This document shows, piece by piece, positions 1-9,141 of a stretch of DNA of 64,000 nt. Positions within the stretch are counted from its first letter, which is position 1. Every line of letters begins with the position of its first letter. The translations under genes were made by a program, and so were the position numbers. This DNA comes from Actinorhabdospora filicis (GTDB taxonomy: Bacteria > Actinomycetota > Actinomycetes > Mycobacteriales > Micromonosporaceae): NCBI RefSeq assembly GCF_030269765.1, contig NZ_BSTX01000004.1, positions 752,990 to 816,989 on the forward strand, written 5' to 3'. The notes under the pieces were generated by a model. That model had not been told where the DNA came from and did no database searches. It saw only the letters and a program-made list of their open reading frames with translations.

Positions 1-458
1 CCCTCGTCGCCGCCCGCGACCACGACGCCGCCGAGGTCGCCGCCGCCGTCCACACCGCCGCCGCCGACGACGTCATCGAGGCCCTCCCGGACGGGCTCGA
101 CACCGCCGTCGGCAACCAGATCCGCACCCTCTCCGGCGGGCAGCGGCAGCGCCTGCGGCTGGCGCGCGCGGTCCTCACCGGCGCCGACGCGCTGATCCTG
201 GTGGAGCCGACCTCGGCCGTCGACAGCCACACCGAGTCGGTCATCGCCGGGCGCCTGCGCGCCGCCCGCGCCGGGCGCACCACCGTCGTGGTCAGCACGT
301 CCCCGCTGTTCCTGGACCTCGCCGACACCGTCGCCCACCTCCACGACGGCCGTGTCACCACCGGCGACCACGAGTCGCTCCTGCGCACCGACCCCGCCTA
401 CCACGCCCTCGTCGACCGGCGCACCGGCGACGACCAACCCGCCGAGGCCGGCCGATGA
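1..458 (+). CDS. ABC exporter half-transporter, degenerate NBD (5' truncated)
   Basis: Only the end of the nucleotide-binding domain lies in the window; the reading frame is open from base 3. The signature motif LSGGQRQRLRLARA is intact. The Walker B aspartate is replaced (LILVEPTSAVD instead of LILDEP) and the switch histidine is missing (VVVSTSPLF where VVVTHR is usual). This matches the non-catalytic subunit of a heterodimeric type IV exporter. The stop overlaps the ATG of the next gene (ATGA), so the two are translationally coupled partners. The substrate cannot be told from the sequence; drugs, peptides or lipids are typical for such pairs. Confidence 0.9.
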   Translation, partial: LVAARDHDAAEVAAAVHTAAADDVIEALPDGLDTAVGNQIRTLSGGQRQRLRLARAVLTGADALILVEPTSAVDSHTESVIAGRLRAARAGRTTVVVSTSPLFLDLADTVAHLHDGRVTTGDHESLLRTDPAYHALVDRRTGDDQPAEAGR

Positions 459-2194
459 CCACCACCCGACTCCCCATCGCCGGCCGCCGCGACGTCCGCC
501 GCGCCACCTGGCGGCTCCTCGCCGCCGACCGCCGCGCGATGGCCGCCGTCCTGGCCCTCTACTGCGCGGCCGCCGCGACCGGCCTCGCCGGTCCCTGGAT
601 CGTCGGGCGCATCATCGACCAGGTCGACAAGGGCACCACCACCGCGACCATCGACGTCCTGGCCGCCACCGCCTGCGCCTTCGTGATCACCCAGGTCCTG
701 TTCACCCGCGCCGCCCGCTACGCCGGGCACCGCTTCGGCGAACGCGCCCTGGCCCGCCTGCGCGAGGGCTTCCTCGCCAGCGCCCTCGACCTGCCGGTCT
801 CCACCGTCGAGCACGCCGGCACCGGCGACCTGATGACCCGCGCGTCCTCCGACGTGTCGACCGTCGGCAACAGCGCCCGCGACGCCCTCCCCGAGATCTT
901 CCTCGGGCTCGTGCAGACCGTCTTCGTGGTCGCCGCGATCATGTTCCTCGACCCCGTCCTCGGGCTCTGCGTCCTCATCTCGGCGCCCTTCCTGATCCTG
1001 GTCACCCGCTGGTACCTGCGCCGCGCCCGCGACGCCTACCTCGCCGAGGGCGCGGCCAACACCGAGGTCGCCGAGGACCTCGCCGCCACCGCCGAGGGCG
1101 CCCGCACCGTGGAGGTCCTGCGCCTGCGCACGAGCCGCATCCACGGCGGCGACCGCCACATCACCACCGCCCACGGCACCCGCGTCCGCACCCTCGCCCT
1201 GCGCAGCGTCCTGTTCCCCAGCATCGACATCGCCCACACCCTCCCCGTCGCCGCGACCCTCCTCATCGGCGGCGCCCTCTACTTCCACGACCTCGTGTCC
1301 CTCGGCACGATCGCCGCCACCACCCTCTACCTCTGGCAGCTCGTCGACCCCATCAACACCATCGTCATGTGGATCGAGAGCCTGCAAAGCGGCAGCGCCG
1401 CCCTCGCCCGCATCGAAGGCGTCGGACAGGTCCCGCCCGCCCCCGAACCCTCCGGCCGCACCCCCCACGACGACCGCCTCGACATCGACGCCGTCCACTA
1501 CGCCTACCAGCCCGGACACGACGTCCTGCGCGGCGTGACCCTCTCGGTCAACCCCGGCGAACGTCTCGCCATCGTCGGCCCCTCCGGTGCCGGAAAATCG
1601 ACCCTCGGCCGCCTCCTCGCCGGCATCGACGCCCCCACCTCCGGCCGCGTCACCATCGGCGGCGTCGACGCCACCGACCTCGACCCGGCCGAACTGCGCC
1701 GCCGAGTCGCCCTGGTGACCCAGGACCACCACGTCTTCCTGGGAACCCTCCGCGACAACCTCGCCCTCGCCGCCCCCGAAGCCAACGACGAGGACATGGA
1801 AAAGGCGTTGCAAGCAGTCGGCGCCACCTGGACCAAGAGCCTCGACGACGGACTCGACACCATGCTCGGCGCCGGAGGCCTCAAACCAGACGCCTCCCAG
1901 TCACAGCAACTGGCACTGGCCAGACTCGTCCTCGCCGACCCCCACACCCTCATCCTCGACGAAGCCACCTCAATGCTCGACCCAAGAGCCGCCCGCGACA
2001 CCGAACGCTCACTCGCGGCAGTACTCGAAGGCCGCACCGTCATCGCCATCGCCCACCGCCTCCACACAGCACACGACGCGGACAGAGTCGCGGTCATGGA
2101 GAACGGAGTGGTGACCGAACTCGGCAGCCACCACGAACTGGCGGAAGCAGGCGGCACGTACGCAGCGCTGTGGCGCTCGTGGCACGGAAGCTAG
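455..2194 (+). CDS. ABC exporter half-transporter with fused TMD-NBD, catalytic subunit
   Basis: A 579-residue fused exporter subunit: a six-helix membrane domain over roughly residues 30-310, then an ATPase domain. Walker A is GPSGAGKST, Walker B LILDEATSMLD and the H-loop IAIAHRL, all intact. The signature is degenerate (KPDASQSQQLALARL where LSGGQ is expected). This is complementary to the upstream subunit, which has a good signature but a broken Walker B and H-loop. Together they would form one consensus and one degenerate ATP site, as known for heterodimeric ABC exporters. It starts inside the stop of its partner. The purine-rich DNA after the stop contains no clear terminator. Confidence 0.93.
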   Translation: MTTTRLPIAGRRDVRRATWRLLAADRRAMAAVLALYCAAAATGLAGPWIVGRIIDQVDKGTTTATIDVLAATACAFVITQVLFTRAARYAGHRFGERALARLREGFLASALDLPVSTVEHAGTGDLMTRASSDVSTVGNSARDALPEIFLGLVQTVFVVAAIMFLDPVLGLCVLISAPFLILVTRWYLRRARDAYLAEGAANTEVAEDLAATAEGARTVEVLRLRTSRIHGGDRHITTAHGTRVRTLALRSVLFPSIDIAHTLPVAATLLIGGALYFHDLVSLGTIAATTLYLWQLVDPINTIVMWIESLQSGSAALARIEGVGQVPPAPEPSGRTPHDDRLDIDAVHYAYQPGHDVLRGVTLSVNPGERLAIVGPSGAGKSTLGRLLAGIDAPTSGRVTIGGVDATDLDPAELRRRVALVTQDHHVFLGTLRDNLALAAPEANDEDMEKALQAVGATWTKSLDDGLDTMLGAGGLKPDASQSQQLALARLVLADPHTLILDEATSMLDPRAARDTERSLAAVLEGRTVIAIAHRLHTAHDADRVAVMENGVVTELGSHHELAEAGGTYAALWRSWHGS

Positions 2195-2600
2195 AAGCAA
2201 GAGCACGGAAGAGCAGAGCAAAAGAGCAAGAGCAAGAGAACAAGCACGAGCACGAGTGAGCGCGGGGGGCGCACGGCCACGAGCGAAGACCGGCGTGCGA
2301 CGAAGGCAAGAGCGGGGTCGGGCGGGCAGCGATGGGTGAAGCCAGCCCGGGGTGAGGGCGGTAGACGTAAGACCGGCCGGGTGTGATGCGAAGCCTGGTG
2401 CGGTGGGGGTGAGACGAAGTCCTGGCGGTGTGGGGATGCAGCGGTGGGTGAAGGCCGCCCGATGACAGTGCCGGGGACGATGTGTCGAGCCGGGTGCGAT
2501 GCGTAGCAGGGTAGGGCTCTTGACCTGACCCGCAGCCGACGAACCTGCCCGTCGCCCAAGACGAGGCCCCGCACAACCTTTCCTTCGAGAGCTGGATCTT

Positions 2601-2715
2601 CTGGCGTGCGGCCTGACGGGTCTTTGGAACGAGGGTTCTGGGGGTGTCAAGACAGCTCTTCCGTCTTGACACCCCCAGGTTCCTCGTTCACCGTCTGCAA
2701 GGCCGAACGACGGGA
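2601..2715. repeat. Dispersed palindromic element, copy 1
   Basis: The core is an inverted repeat with arms 2627-2653 and 2663-2689 (24 of 27 positions complementary) around a 9-base loop; the inner arm reads tgggggtgtcaagac and its complement. Weaker outer complementarity (gtgcggcc at about 2605 against ggccgaac at 2701) suggests a longer element. A second copy lies at 33957-34093 in reverse orientation, sharing the core almost base for base. There is no transposase nearby. It resembles a MITE- or REP-like element; it could also act as a terminator for the ABC exporter operon 430 bases upstream. Confidence 0.75.
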
Positions 2716-2896
2716 GATCCGCGGCCGGTAACCCGAACGATCAGAGTGGGGATGGAAGGGGATGGGCCAAGGGGGAGAGGCGGGAAGAAGGGTGGTGCGA
2801 GATGAGGCCGGTGCGGGCTGGGGTGGCGCGGGCCGGGGGGGTGCGGGCCGAGGGCAGGAGAGCCGCTGTGGCGAGGTTCGGGGACCGGGCACGGGC

Positions 2897-3290
2897 GGGG
2901 GTGAGGCGTACGGCCCGCAGGCCGAGAGATGGCGGGGTGAGAGATGGCGGGGTGAGACCCAAGGTGAGGCGACTGGCGGACCACGGTGGCCTCGCGAGGC
3001 GAACCCCGGCTGGTGAAACGGTGCGATCCCGACGCCCAGGGCATGGGCAGGGGTGAGGTGTGTGGCCCGCAAGCCGAGAGATGGCGGGGCGAGAGGTGCG
3101 GCCAAGGGCCAACGGGGGCTGCGGGACAGGTCAGGGGAGGCGTGACGGGGGTGGTGCGGGCCGGGGTGAGGCCGAGGGTCGGGGAAGGCGCCGGGGGAAC
3201 CCGGGAGGCGGGCTGGTGTGCCCCGGTGGCCCGGGCCGTGGGCTGGTGGTGAGGGAGACGGCCCGCAAGCCGAAAGACGGTGGGGGGTGA
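2897..3290. repeat. Three interspersed copies of a ~44-bp GC-rich repeat
   Basis: Copies lie at about 2897-2940, 3049-3092 and 3247-3290. Each contains ggcccgc, then a purine, then gccgaRaga and a G-rich run (ggcccgcaagccgagaga in copy 2), preceded by ggtgagg or similar. In copy 1 the gagatggcggggtga part is immediately duplicated. Each core can fold into a small hairpin (cggcc/ggccg in copy 1). The spacing is irregular (152 and 198 bases). No function is evident. Confidence 0.6.
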
Positions 3291-3504
3291 CGGTGGGGGG
3301 CGACCGTGAGGGGCGACGCCGGGCCGAGCCGCCGGGGGCGACGGCCAAACACCCCCCACCCCCTCCCCCAAATCGGCGACAATCAGCCAAGATCCCCTAA
3401 ATCCCGCCACCTCCCCCATCCCCCCTGACTACGTTCGTGTTGATCATGCGACCGCCGCACTCCGGCCGTCGCATTCGCCGAACGAACGAAAGGTGGACCA
3501 CACC

Positions 3505-4023
3505 GTGCGTACGTTTAAGAAGGGCATCGCGGCGACCGCCATCACCACCGCCGCTCTCGCGGGCCTCCTAGTAACCCCGTCGATCGCAGCGGCAACGGAG
3601 ACGGCGGCAGCGGACCCGGCTCCCGGGGCCGACTGCGCCACCCAGGTCACCGCCCTCCAGCAAACGATCACCGATCTCACCGCCGCCGTCGCCCTGCCGG
3701 TCAGGGCCACGCCGGACGAGATCGGCCTTCCGCCGCTGCCGGGTACGGCCGATCCGACCGCGCTGGCCGTCCAGCTGCAGTCGCAGGTCACCGGTCTCGC
3801 CGACACCGGCTGTCTGCCGGCGCTTCCGGCCACGGGCGCCGATCCGGTCAGCGCGTGCCTGGACGCGGCGGTCGACCTGCAGGCCGAGGTCTCGGCACTG
3901 CTGGCGGCGCTCATCGGCACCGACGGCCCGGACGTGACCGCCGCGGTCGCCGTCGTCACGAAACTCTCGGCGACGGTGACGGTGCTGGTCAGCGGCAACT
4001 GCCTGACCGGTCTGCCGGTCTGA
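3505..4023 (+). CDS. Small secreted Ala-rich protein of unknown function
   Basis: The product has a typical Sec signal peptide: MRTFKKG, then a hydrophobic stretch, with likely cleavage near IAAATE. The mature part is about 140 residues, Ala/Val/Leu rich, with four cysteines (in ADCATQV, TGCLPAL, SACLDAA and GNCLTG) that could form two disulfides. I chose GTG 3505 because it lies about 11 bases after gaaagg and begins the signal peptide directly; an in-frame GTG at 3493 is possible. The family is not recognised. A strong hairpin follows the stop, so the gene is probably monocistronic. Confidence 0.75.
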   Translation: MRTFKKGIAATAITTAALAGLLVTPSIAAATETAAADPAPGADCATQVTALQQTITDLTAAVALPVRATPDEIGLPPLPGTADPTALAVQLQSQVTGLADTGCLPALPATGADPVSACLDAAVDLQAEVSALLAALIGTDGPDVTAAVAVVTKLSATVTVLVSGNCLTGLPV

Positions 4024-4027
4024 GCGA

Positions 4028-4065
4028 CGGCGCGGCGGACGGTGGCCTCACCGTCCGCCGCGCCG
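4028..4065 (+). terminator. Hairpin terminator after the secreted-protein gene
   Basis: A perfect 17-bp stem (4028-4044 with 4049-4065) encloses a 4-base loop, five bases after the stop codon. It has no T-run, which is common in high-GC actinobacteria. It separates the secreted-protein gene from trpS. Confidence 0.75.
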
Positions 4066-4075
4066 GTTCGCCTGA

Positions 4076-5101
<1,026 letters not shown>

Positions 5102-5122
5102 GAACGGAGACGGGGGATCGGC

Positions 5123-5665
5123 GTGGCCAGAATCGGGGTCGCCATCGCGGTACCGGAGCCGTGGGGGAGCGAACTGCGGCGGCACAGGATGAGCACCGGC
5201 GATCCCCAGGCCGAGATCGTCCCCACCCACGTCACGCTCCTCGCGCCGGTGGAGATCGCCGACGGCGACCTCCCCGGCGTCGAGGAGCACCTGGCGTCGG
5301 TGGCCGCCCGGCATGCCGCGTTCACGCTGCTGCTGCGCGGGACGGGCACGTTCCGGCCGGTCACCGAGGTCGTGTTCGTCGCGGTCGCCGCCGGCATCGC
5401 CGAGTGCGAACGGCTGGCGGCCTCGGTCCGCACCGGCCCCCTCACCTACGAGGCGCGTTTCCCGTACCACCCGCACGTCACCGTCGCCCACGACGTGGAC
5501 AGCGCCCACGCCGACCGGATCTTCGACGAGCTCGCCGGTTACGAGGCGCGTTTCGGGGCGGACGATTTCGTGCTGTACGCGCACGGACCGGACGAGGTGT
5601 GGCGCGAGCGTCGGCGATTCGCGCTCACGGGTCCCGATACGTCTGGCGAACTTCACCGAGAATGA
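5123..5665 (+). CDS. 2H phosphoesterase / 2'-5' RNA ligase family protein
   Basis: The 180-residue product has the two H-x-T/S motifs that define the 2H superfamily: THVTLL at residues 35-40 and PHVTVAHD at 117-124. Members act on 2'-5' or cyclic phosphodiester bonds in RNA or nucleotides. The substrate here is unknown. It lies 21 bases after trpS, which fits an RNA-related role but does not prove one. A GTG start is used. The next gene begins four bases after this stop. Confidence 0.82.
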   Translation: MARIGVAIAVPEPWGSELRRHRMSTGDPQAEIVPTHVTLLAPVEIADGDLPGVEEHLASVAARHAAFTLLLRGTGTFRPVTEVVFVAVAAGIAECERLAASVRTGPLTYEARFPYHPHVTVAHDVDSAHADRIFDELAGYEARFGADDFVLYAHGPDEVWRERRRFALTGPDTSGELHRE

Positions 5666-5669
5666 GTCC

Positions 5670-6569
5670 ATGAAGGACCCGATGGATTACGTCGAGCGCT
5701 GGTGGATGCGCCTGCGCAAATGGTCCCCGCGCGTGGACCATTTCAGCCGGGCCATCGACCGGTTCTGGCTGACGCAGGGGGCCCTGCACTCGGCGGGCAT
5801 CTCCTACTACGGGTTCTTCGCCGCGTTCGCGTTGCTGCTGGCGGCCTTCTCCGGGCTCGGGTTCATCCTGGACGCCGATTCACGGATCCTCGACACCGTC
5901 GAGGAGTGGCTGACCACGAACCTGCCGACGGTGGACGTCTCCACGATCATCGCCGCGCGCGGCACCGTCGGCATGATCGCCCTGGTGGGCTTCATCATCA
6001 CCGGCATCGCGTGGGTGCAGGCGCTGCGGTCGTCGGTGCGGGCGGTGTGGAAGCTGGAGCCGGAGCCGGGCAACCCGGTGCTGCGGTGGCTGGTGGACCT
6101 GGGGGTCCTGTTCGCGCTGGGGCTGCTGCTGGGCGTCACGCTCACCATCGGCACGATCCTGGAGCGCGGCCTGAACTGGACCCTCGACGTCAGCAGCCTC
6201 AACGGGTTCGGCTGGATCGGCACCACCAGCGAGGTGCTGATCGGGATGGCGGTCAACACGGTCCTGGCGACGGCGTTGCTGACCGTCCTGCCGCGGCTGG
6301 CGATGCGCCCGGCGCGGGTCCTGATGCCCGCGCTGTGGGTGGCCGTCGGCCTTGAGCTGATCAAGACCGTGGGCCGTTTCTACATCACCCGCGTGGAGCA
6401 CAATCCGGCCTATCAGCTGGTCACCGGCACCGTCGGGCTCCTGGTGTTCCTGCAGCTGTTCAATCAGACCCTGATGTTCGCCGCGGCGTGGACGGCGACC
6501 TCCAGGCGCGGGAAGGTCACCGACCTGTCCGTGAAGCCGCCGATCGTGGTGGCCGACGACCCGGAATGA
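5670..6569 (+). CDS. YihY/BrkB family inner-membrane protein
   Basis: A 299-residue integral membrane protein with about six transmembrane segments. The N-terminal signature of the family is seen in RAIDRFWLTQGALHSAGISY, followed by YGFFAAFALLLAAFSG and, in the middle, AWVQALRSSVRAVWKLEP. The family was once annotated as ribonuclease BN; that activity is now assigned elsewhere and its true role is unclear. The ATG at 5670 was chosen; an in-frame ATG at 5682 (MDYVERWW) is an alternative. Its 3' end overlaps a convergent gene by 53 bases. Confidence 0.88.
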   Translation: MKDPMDYVERWWMRLRKWSPRVDHFSRAIDRFWLTQGALHSAGISYYGFFAAFALLLAAFSGLGFILDADSRILDTVEEWLTTNLPTVDVSTIIAARGTVGMIALVGFIITGIAWVQALRSSVRAVWKLEPEPGNPVLRWLVDLGVLFALGLLLGVTLTIGTILERGLNWTLDVSSLNGFGWIGTTSEVLIGMAVNTVLATALLTVLPRLAMRPARVLMPALWVAVGLELIKTVGRFYITRVEHNPAYQLVTGTVGLLVFLQLFNQTLMFAAAWTATSRRGKVTDLSVKPPIVVADDPE

Positions 6570-6894
6570 GCAGCAGCGCCGCCACCGCGAGCAGGCCCAG
6601 GGACAGCGCGGTCTCGGTCCCGAAGGACAGGTCGCCGGTGCCGCCGCCGGAACCGCCGTCCTCGCCGCCGTCGACGGGACGCCGGTCGGCCGGGGCCGGG
6701 CTGATCGAGGCGGGCGCGGAGGGCTTGGGCGACAGTGGGGGCTCCGGCGACTGCGAGCCGCCGCCCGCGTCGTCGACCAGGACGTACGGTGGCGCCTGTG
6801 GCGGGCCGGGCTGGGTGAGCGCGGCGGGGACGAGCACCGCCGACAGGCCGAGAGCGGCCAGCGCCCAGGAGCTGAACAGTGCGCGTCGCTTCAT
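6517..6894 (-). CDS. Small signal-peptide protein with C-terminal membrane anchor
   Basis: A 125-residue product. Its N-terminal signal peptide (MKRRALFSSWALAALGLSAV) is followed by a Pro/Ser/Gly-rich spacer of about 65 residues, a hydrophobic segment (LGLLAVAALLLI) and a basic tail. The layout resembles a cell-wall-spanning, membrane-anchored surface protein, but there is no LPXTG motif. The start is uncertain: an in-frame ATG exists at 6930, but the one at 6894 begins the signal peptide. The 3' end overlaps yihY by 53 bases tail-to-tail. No family recognised. Confidence 0.6.
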   Translation of the reverse strand: MKRRALFSSWALAALGLSAVLVPAALTQPGPPQAPPYVLVDDAGGGSQSPEPPLSPKPSAPASISPAPADRRPVDGGEDGGSGGGTGDLSFGTETALSLGLLAVAALLLIPGRRPPRSAASRTGR

Positions 6895-7058
6895 TGTGCT
6901 TCGCGGATGCACGCTCAACCCCCTTCGCATGGGTACACGCTATCGAGTCCCGTCGCTCCCGTCCGGCAGGCGTGCCCACGAATGTGCCGAAGTTATCGTC
7001 GCGCTCCGGTATCTCTCGACTTCGACAGCGCGTAGAACCTTTGGCATAATCCCGTGAC

Positions 7059-7421
7059 ATGGAGACTCTACGGCTCATCCTCAGGTACGCCCATCTGATT
7101 GGCTTCGCGCTGCTGCTCGGCGGCGCGGTCGCGCAGTACTTCGCCGGGAAGTTCAAGATCAACGCGGCGATGGCCTGGGGCGCGGGCATCCAGGTGCTCA
7201 CCGGCGTGGCCCTGTCGGCGCCGCTGGGACGCGCGGTCCAGCCCGACGCGGCCAAGCTCGCCGTCAAGGGGGTGGTCGCCGTCCTCATCGCGGTGATGGT
7301 GCTGGTGCCCTTCTTCCGCAAGCGCAAGCAGGAGGGCGGCGCGGTCGTCGCCAGTGGACACTTCCACGGCATCGTGCTGATGACGCTGGCCAACGCGGCC
7401 GTGGCGGTGTTCTGGCGCTAG
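7059..7421 (+). CDS. Small four-helix integral membrane protein
   Basis: A 120-residue protein with four predicted membrane helices: HLIGFALLLGGAVAQYF, an AWGAGIQVLTGVAL helix, VKGVVAVLIAVMVLVPFF, and a C-terminal ASGHFHGIVLMTLANAAVAV. The architecture is common among uncharacterised actinobacterial membrane proteins. ATG start. A canonical terminator follows after 23 bases, so the gene is probably transcribed alone. Confidence 0.72.
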   Translation: METLRLILRYAHLIGFALLLGGAVAQYFAGKFKINAAMAWGAGIQVLTGVALSAPLGRAVQPDAAKLAVKGVVAVLIAVMVLVPFFRKRKQEGGAVVASGHFHGIVLMTLANAAVAVFWR

Positions 7422-7444
7422 CGGCCGGAGGGGGATGGCCTCGG

Positions 7445-7476
7445 AGGGGCGGGCGCGGGATGCGCCCGCCCCTTTT
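7445..7476 (+). terminator. Rho-independent terminator
   Basis: A 12-bp GC-rich stem (7445-7456 with 7462-7473), a 5-base loop and a short T-run, downstream of the small membrane protein gene. Confidence 0.85.
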
Positions 7477-7543
7477 CGTCGGTCGTGCAACCCCGGTGGC
7501 TCCCACGCCCATTGATAGGGCGACACCACGGGAGAGGACACCC

Positions 7544-8065
7544 ATGCGAGGCTCCGAGAAGGACGCGCAGTACCGCGAGTTCGTGGTCGCCCGTGCGGAC
7601 GCGCTGCGCCGATTCGGCTACCTGCTGACCGGCGGCGACTGGCACCGGGCCGAGGACGCCGTCCAGGTGGCGTTGACCAAGCTGTACGTCGTCTGGACGC
7701 GGGCGGCGGGCATGAACACCGACGCCTACGTCCGCCGCATCCTCATCAACGTCATCGGCGAGGAGCGCCGGCGCGCCTGGTTCCGCAGGGAACGCGCCGT
7801 GCGGACCCTGCCGGAGCGGAGCTCGCGTCCCGACACAGGAGACGTCCGCGTCACCGTGCTGTCCGCGCTCACGCGCCTGCCCGCGAGGCAGCGCGCGGCC
7901 GTGGTCCTCCGCTTCTGGGAGGACCGGTCCATCGAAGAGACCGCGGAGATCATGAAGTGCTCCGCGGGCACCGTGAAGAGCCAGACCGCGCGGGGGCTGC
8001 AGACGCTGCGCGGCCTGCTCGCAGACACCGAATCCATGCGGGCCGAAGGGGCAGCCACCACATGA
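7544..8065 (+). CDS. SigE-family ECF sigma factor, pair 1
   Basis: A 173-residue ECF sigma factor with only the sigma-2 and sigma-4 regions. Sigma-2 carries the DWHRAEDAVQVALTKLY block typical of the actinobacterial SigE subfamily. Sigma-4 has LPARQRAAVVLRFWED and a recognition helix in CSAGTVKSQTARGL. The start at ATG 7544 is supported by gggagagga six bases upstream. The stop overlaps the ATG of the next gene, which encodes a membrane protein with a cytosolic N-terminus, the usual arrangement for a sigma and its membrane regulator. It is the first of five such pairs in the window. Confidence 0.93.
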   Translation: MRGSEKDAQYREFVVARADALRRFGYLLTGGDWHRAEDAVQVALTKLYVVWTRAAGMNTDAYVRRILINVIGEERRRAWFRRERAVRTLPERSSRPDTGDVRVTVLSALTRLPARQRAAVVLRFWEDRSIEETAEIMKCSAGTVKSQTARGLQTLRGLLADTESMRAEGAATT

Positions 8066-9018
8066 CCGACATCAAGAGACTCCTCGACGAGGCCGGGGAC
8101 GTCAGTCCTCCCCACGCCTTCGACATCGACGCGCAGATGACGCGCGGCCACCGGGCACAGCGCCGCCGCAACGCCGCCATCGGCGGCGCGACCACCCTCG
8201 GGGTGGCCCTGATCGCCGCCGCGCTGGTGGCGTTCCCGGCGCTGCGGGGGCCGGGCGGCGGCGTCGTCGCGGCGAGCTCGCCGAGCGCCTCGGCGTCCTC
8301 CGAGGCGCCCCAGCCGGGGGGTCCGGTGGTGCTGCCGGTCCTCGACCCCGACAAGCATTACACCTGGGACAACGAGGGTCCCGACCCCGCCACCGCCGAG
8401 TCCGCGGCCTACGACCGGGCCATGTGGGACCACATGACGGCCGAACACGGGTGGAGCGGGCCCGAGCGGCCCTTCGACCGCTGGATCACCCAGTTCACCG
8501 AGATCGACCCGGCCACCGAGAAGATGGGGCCGCCGCTGGTCTACACCCACACGTACAAGACCGCCGTCAATGTCAAGGCGGGGGAGAACGGCACGCTCGT
8601 TCCGGCCGCCTCCGAGCAGGGCGACTCTCTTGCCGTCGTCGTCATGCCCGTGGGGTCCTTCACCGACGGCACCGACATGCCCAGCCCCACCGAAACCCCC
8701 AAGGGCCTTCCGGGCGTCTTCGACCTCCTCCGCTGCACCGACTACACCCTCGGTGAAGGGACGCGCGCCCAGAACGTCGCCGTCGACTGCGATGAGAAGA
8801 CCACGCCCGGCGGCCTGCGCTACATCGAAGCCACCGAACACATCTCCCGCGGCTCCTTCCAGTACGCCGTGCGCTCGATCGTGCTCTACCGGGCCGACGG
8901 CACCGCCGTGATCGTCTCCGACACCTCCGACTACCACGTGAACAGCATCGTCCCGATCCTGAGCTTCGGCCGGCTCGTCGACCTGGCCCTGGCCCTGCCC
9001 GGCGCGCCCGTCCGCTAG
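8062..9018 (+). CDS. Membrane partner (putative anti-sigma) of pair 1
   Basis: A 318-residue protein with a short cytosolic N-terminus (MTDIKRLLDEAGDVSPPHAF), a basic patch (GHRAQRRRNA), one membrane helix near residues 38-58 and a large extracytoplasmic domain of about 250 residues. It lacks the HxxxCxxC zinc motif of classical anti-sigma factors. The regulatory role is inferred from the 4-base overlap with the sigma gene and from four similar pairs in the window, which share the N-terminal LLDEA-type helix and the single membrane segment. The outer domain may sense an envelope signal. Confidence 0.78.
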   Translation: MTDIKRLLDEAGDVSPPHAFDIDAQMTRGHRAQRRRNAAIGGATTLGVALIAAALVAFPALRGPGGGVVAASSPSASASSEAPQPGGPVVLPVLDPDKHYTWDNEGPDPATAESAAYDRAMWDHMTAEHGWSGPERPFDRWITQFTEIDPATEKMGPPLVYTHTYKTAVNVKAGENGTLVPAASEQGDSLAVVVMPVGSFTDGTDMPSPTETPKGLPGVFDLLRCTDYTLGEGTRAQNVAVDCDEKTTPGGLRYIEATEHISRGSFQYAVRSIVLYRADGTAVIVSDTSDYHVNSIVPILSFGRLVDLALALPGAPVR

Positions 9019-9037
9019 ACCGCACCACCAACGGGGG

Positions 9038-9070
9038 AAGACCCCCACGGCGCCCGCCGTGGGGGTCTTT
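9038..9070 (+). terminator. Terminator after sigma pair 1
   Basis: A perfect 14-bp stem (9038-9051 with 9056-9069) with a gccc loop and a trailing T, 19 bases after the stop. Confidence 0.88.
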
Positions 9071-9080
9071 CGCGTTCGTG

Positions 9081-9108
9081 TAACCCTTCCCGGGTCCCGC
9101 CTCCGTAT
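9081..9108 (+). promoter_or_regulatory. Putative ECF-type promoter of pair 2
   Basis: TAACC (9081-9085) and CGTAT (9104-9108) are separated by 18 bases, ending 33 bases before the sigma start codon. The same [TC][AG]ACC / CGTAT arrangement with 17-18 base spacing precedes three other sigma pairs in the window, so autoregulation by the ECF factor is inferred. Confidence 0.6.
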
Positions 9109-9141
9109 GTGCCCCGACAGGAACGGCGGGAGAGAGGGCCC

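Larger units (their letters stand above)
2195..3504 (+). other. 1.3-kb gene-free repeat-rich region
   Basis: I see no credible gene. The first 70 bases are purine-rich simple sequence made of gcaagag and gcacgag units. Bases 2280-2520 are strongly G-rich on this strand, a large palindromic element follows, and 2897-3290 carries three copies of a GC-rich direct repeat. Open frames here on both strands encode only low-complexity Arg/Gly/Pro protein, have no ribosome binding sites and overlap each other. The last 90 bases before the secreted-protein gene presumably hold its promoter, but I cannot define it. Confidence 0.7.

Noticed and set aside
352-2259. A long Arg/Pro-rich open frame (635 codons) over the ABC exporter genes
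   Set aside because: It is the out-of-frame shadow of two clear ABC genes; such long false frames are normal at this GC content.
2009-3419. Several minus-strand frames rich in Pro, Ser and Arg, some over 200 codons
   Set aside because: Low complexity, mutually overlapping, no ribosome binding sites, and made by the repeats of a G-rich region.
7488-7515. An ECF promoter for sigma pair 1 matching the other four
   Set aside because: The -35-like CAACC is there, but the -10 position reads ATTGAT rather than CGTAT, so I did not annotate it.
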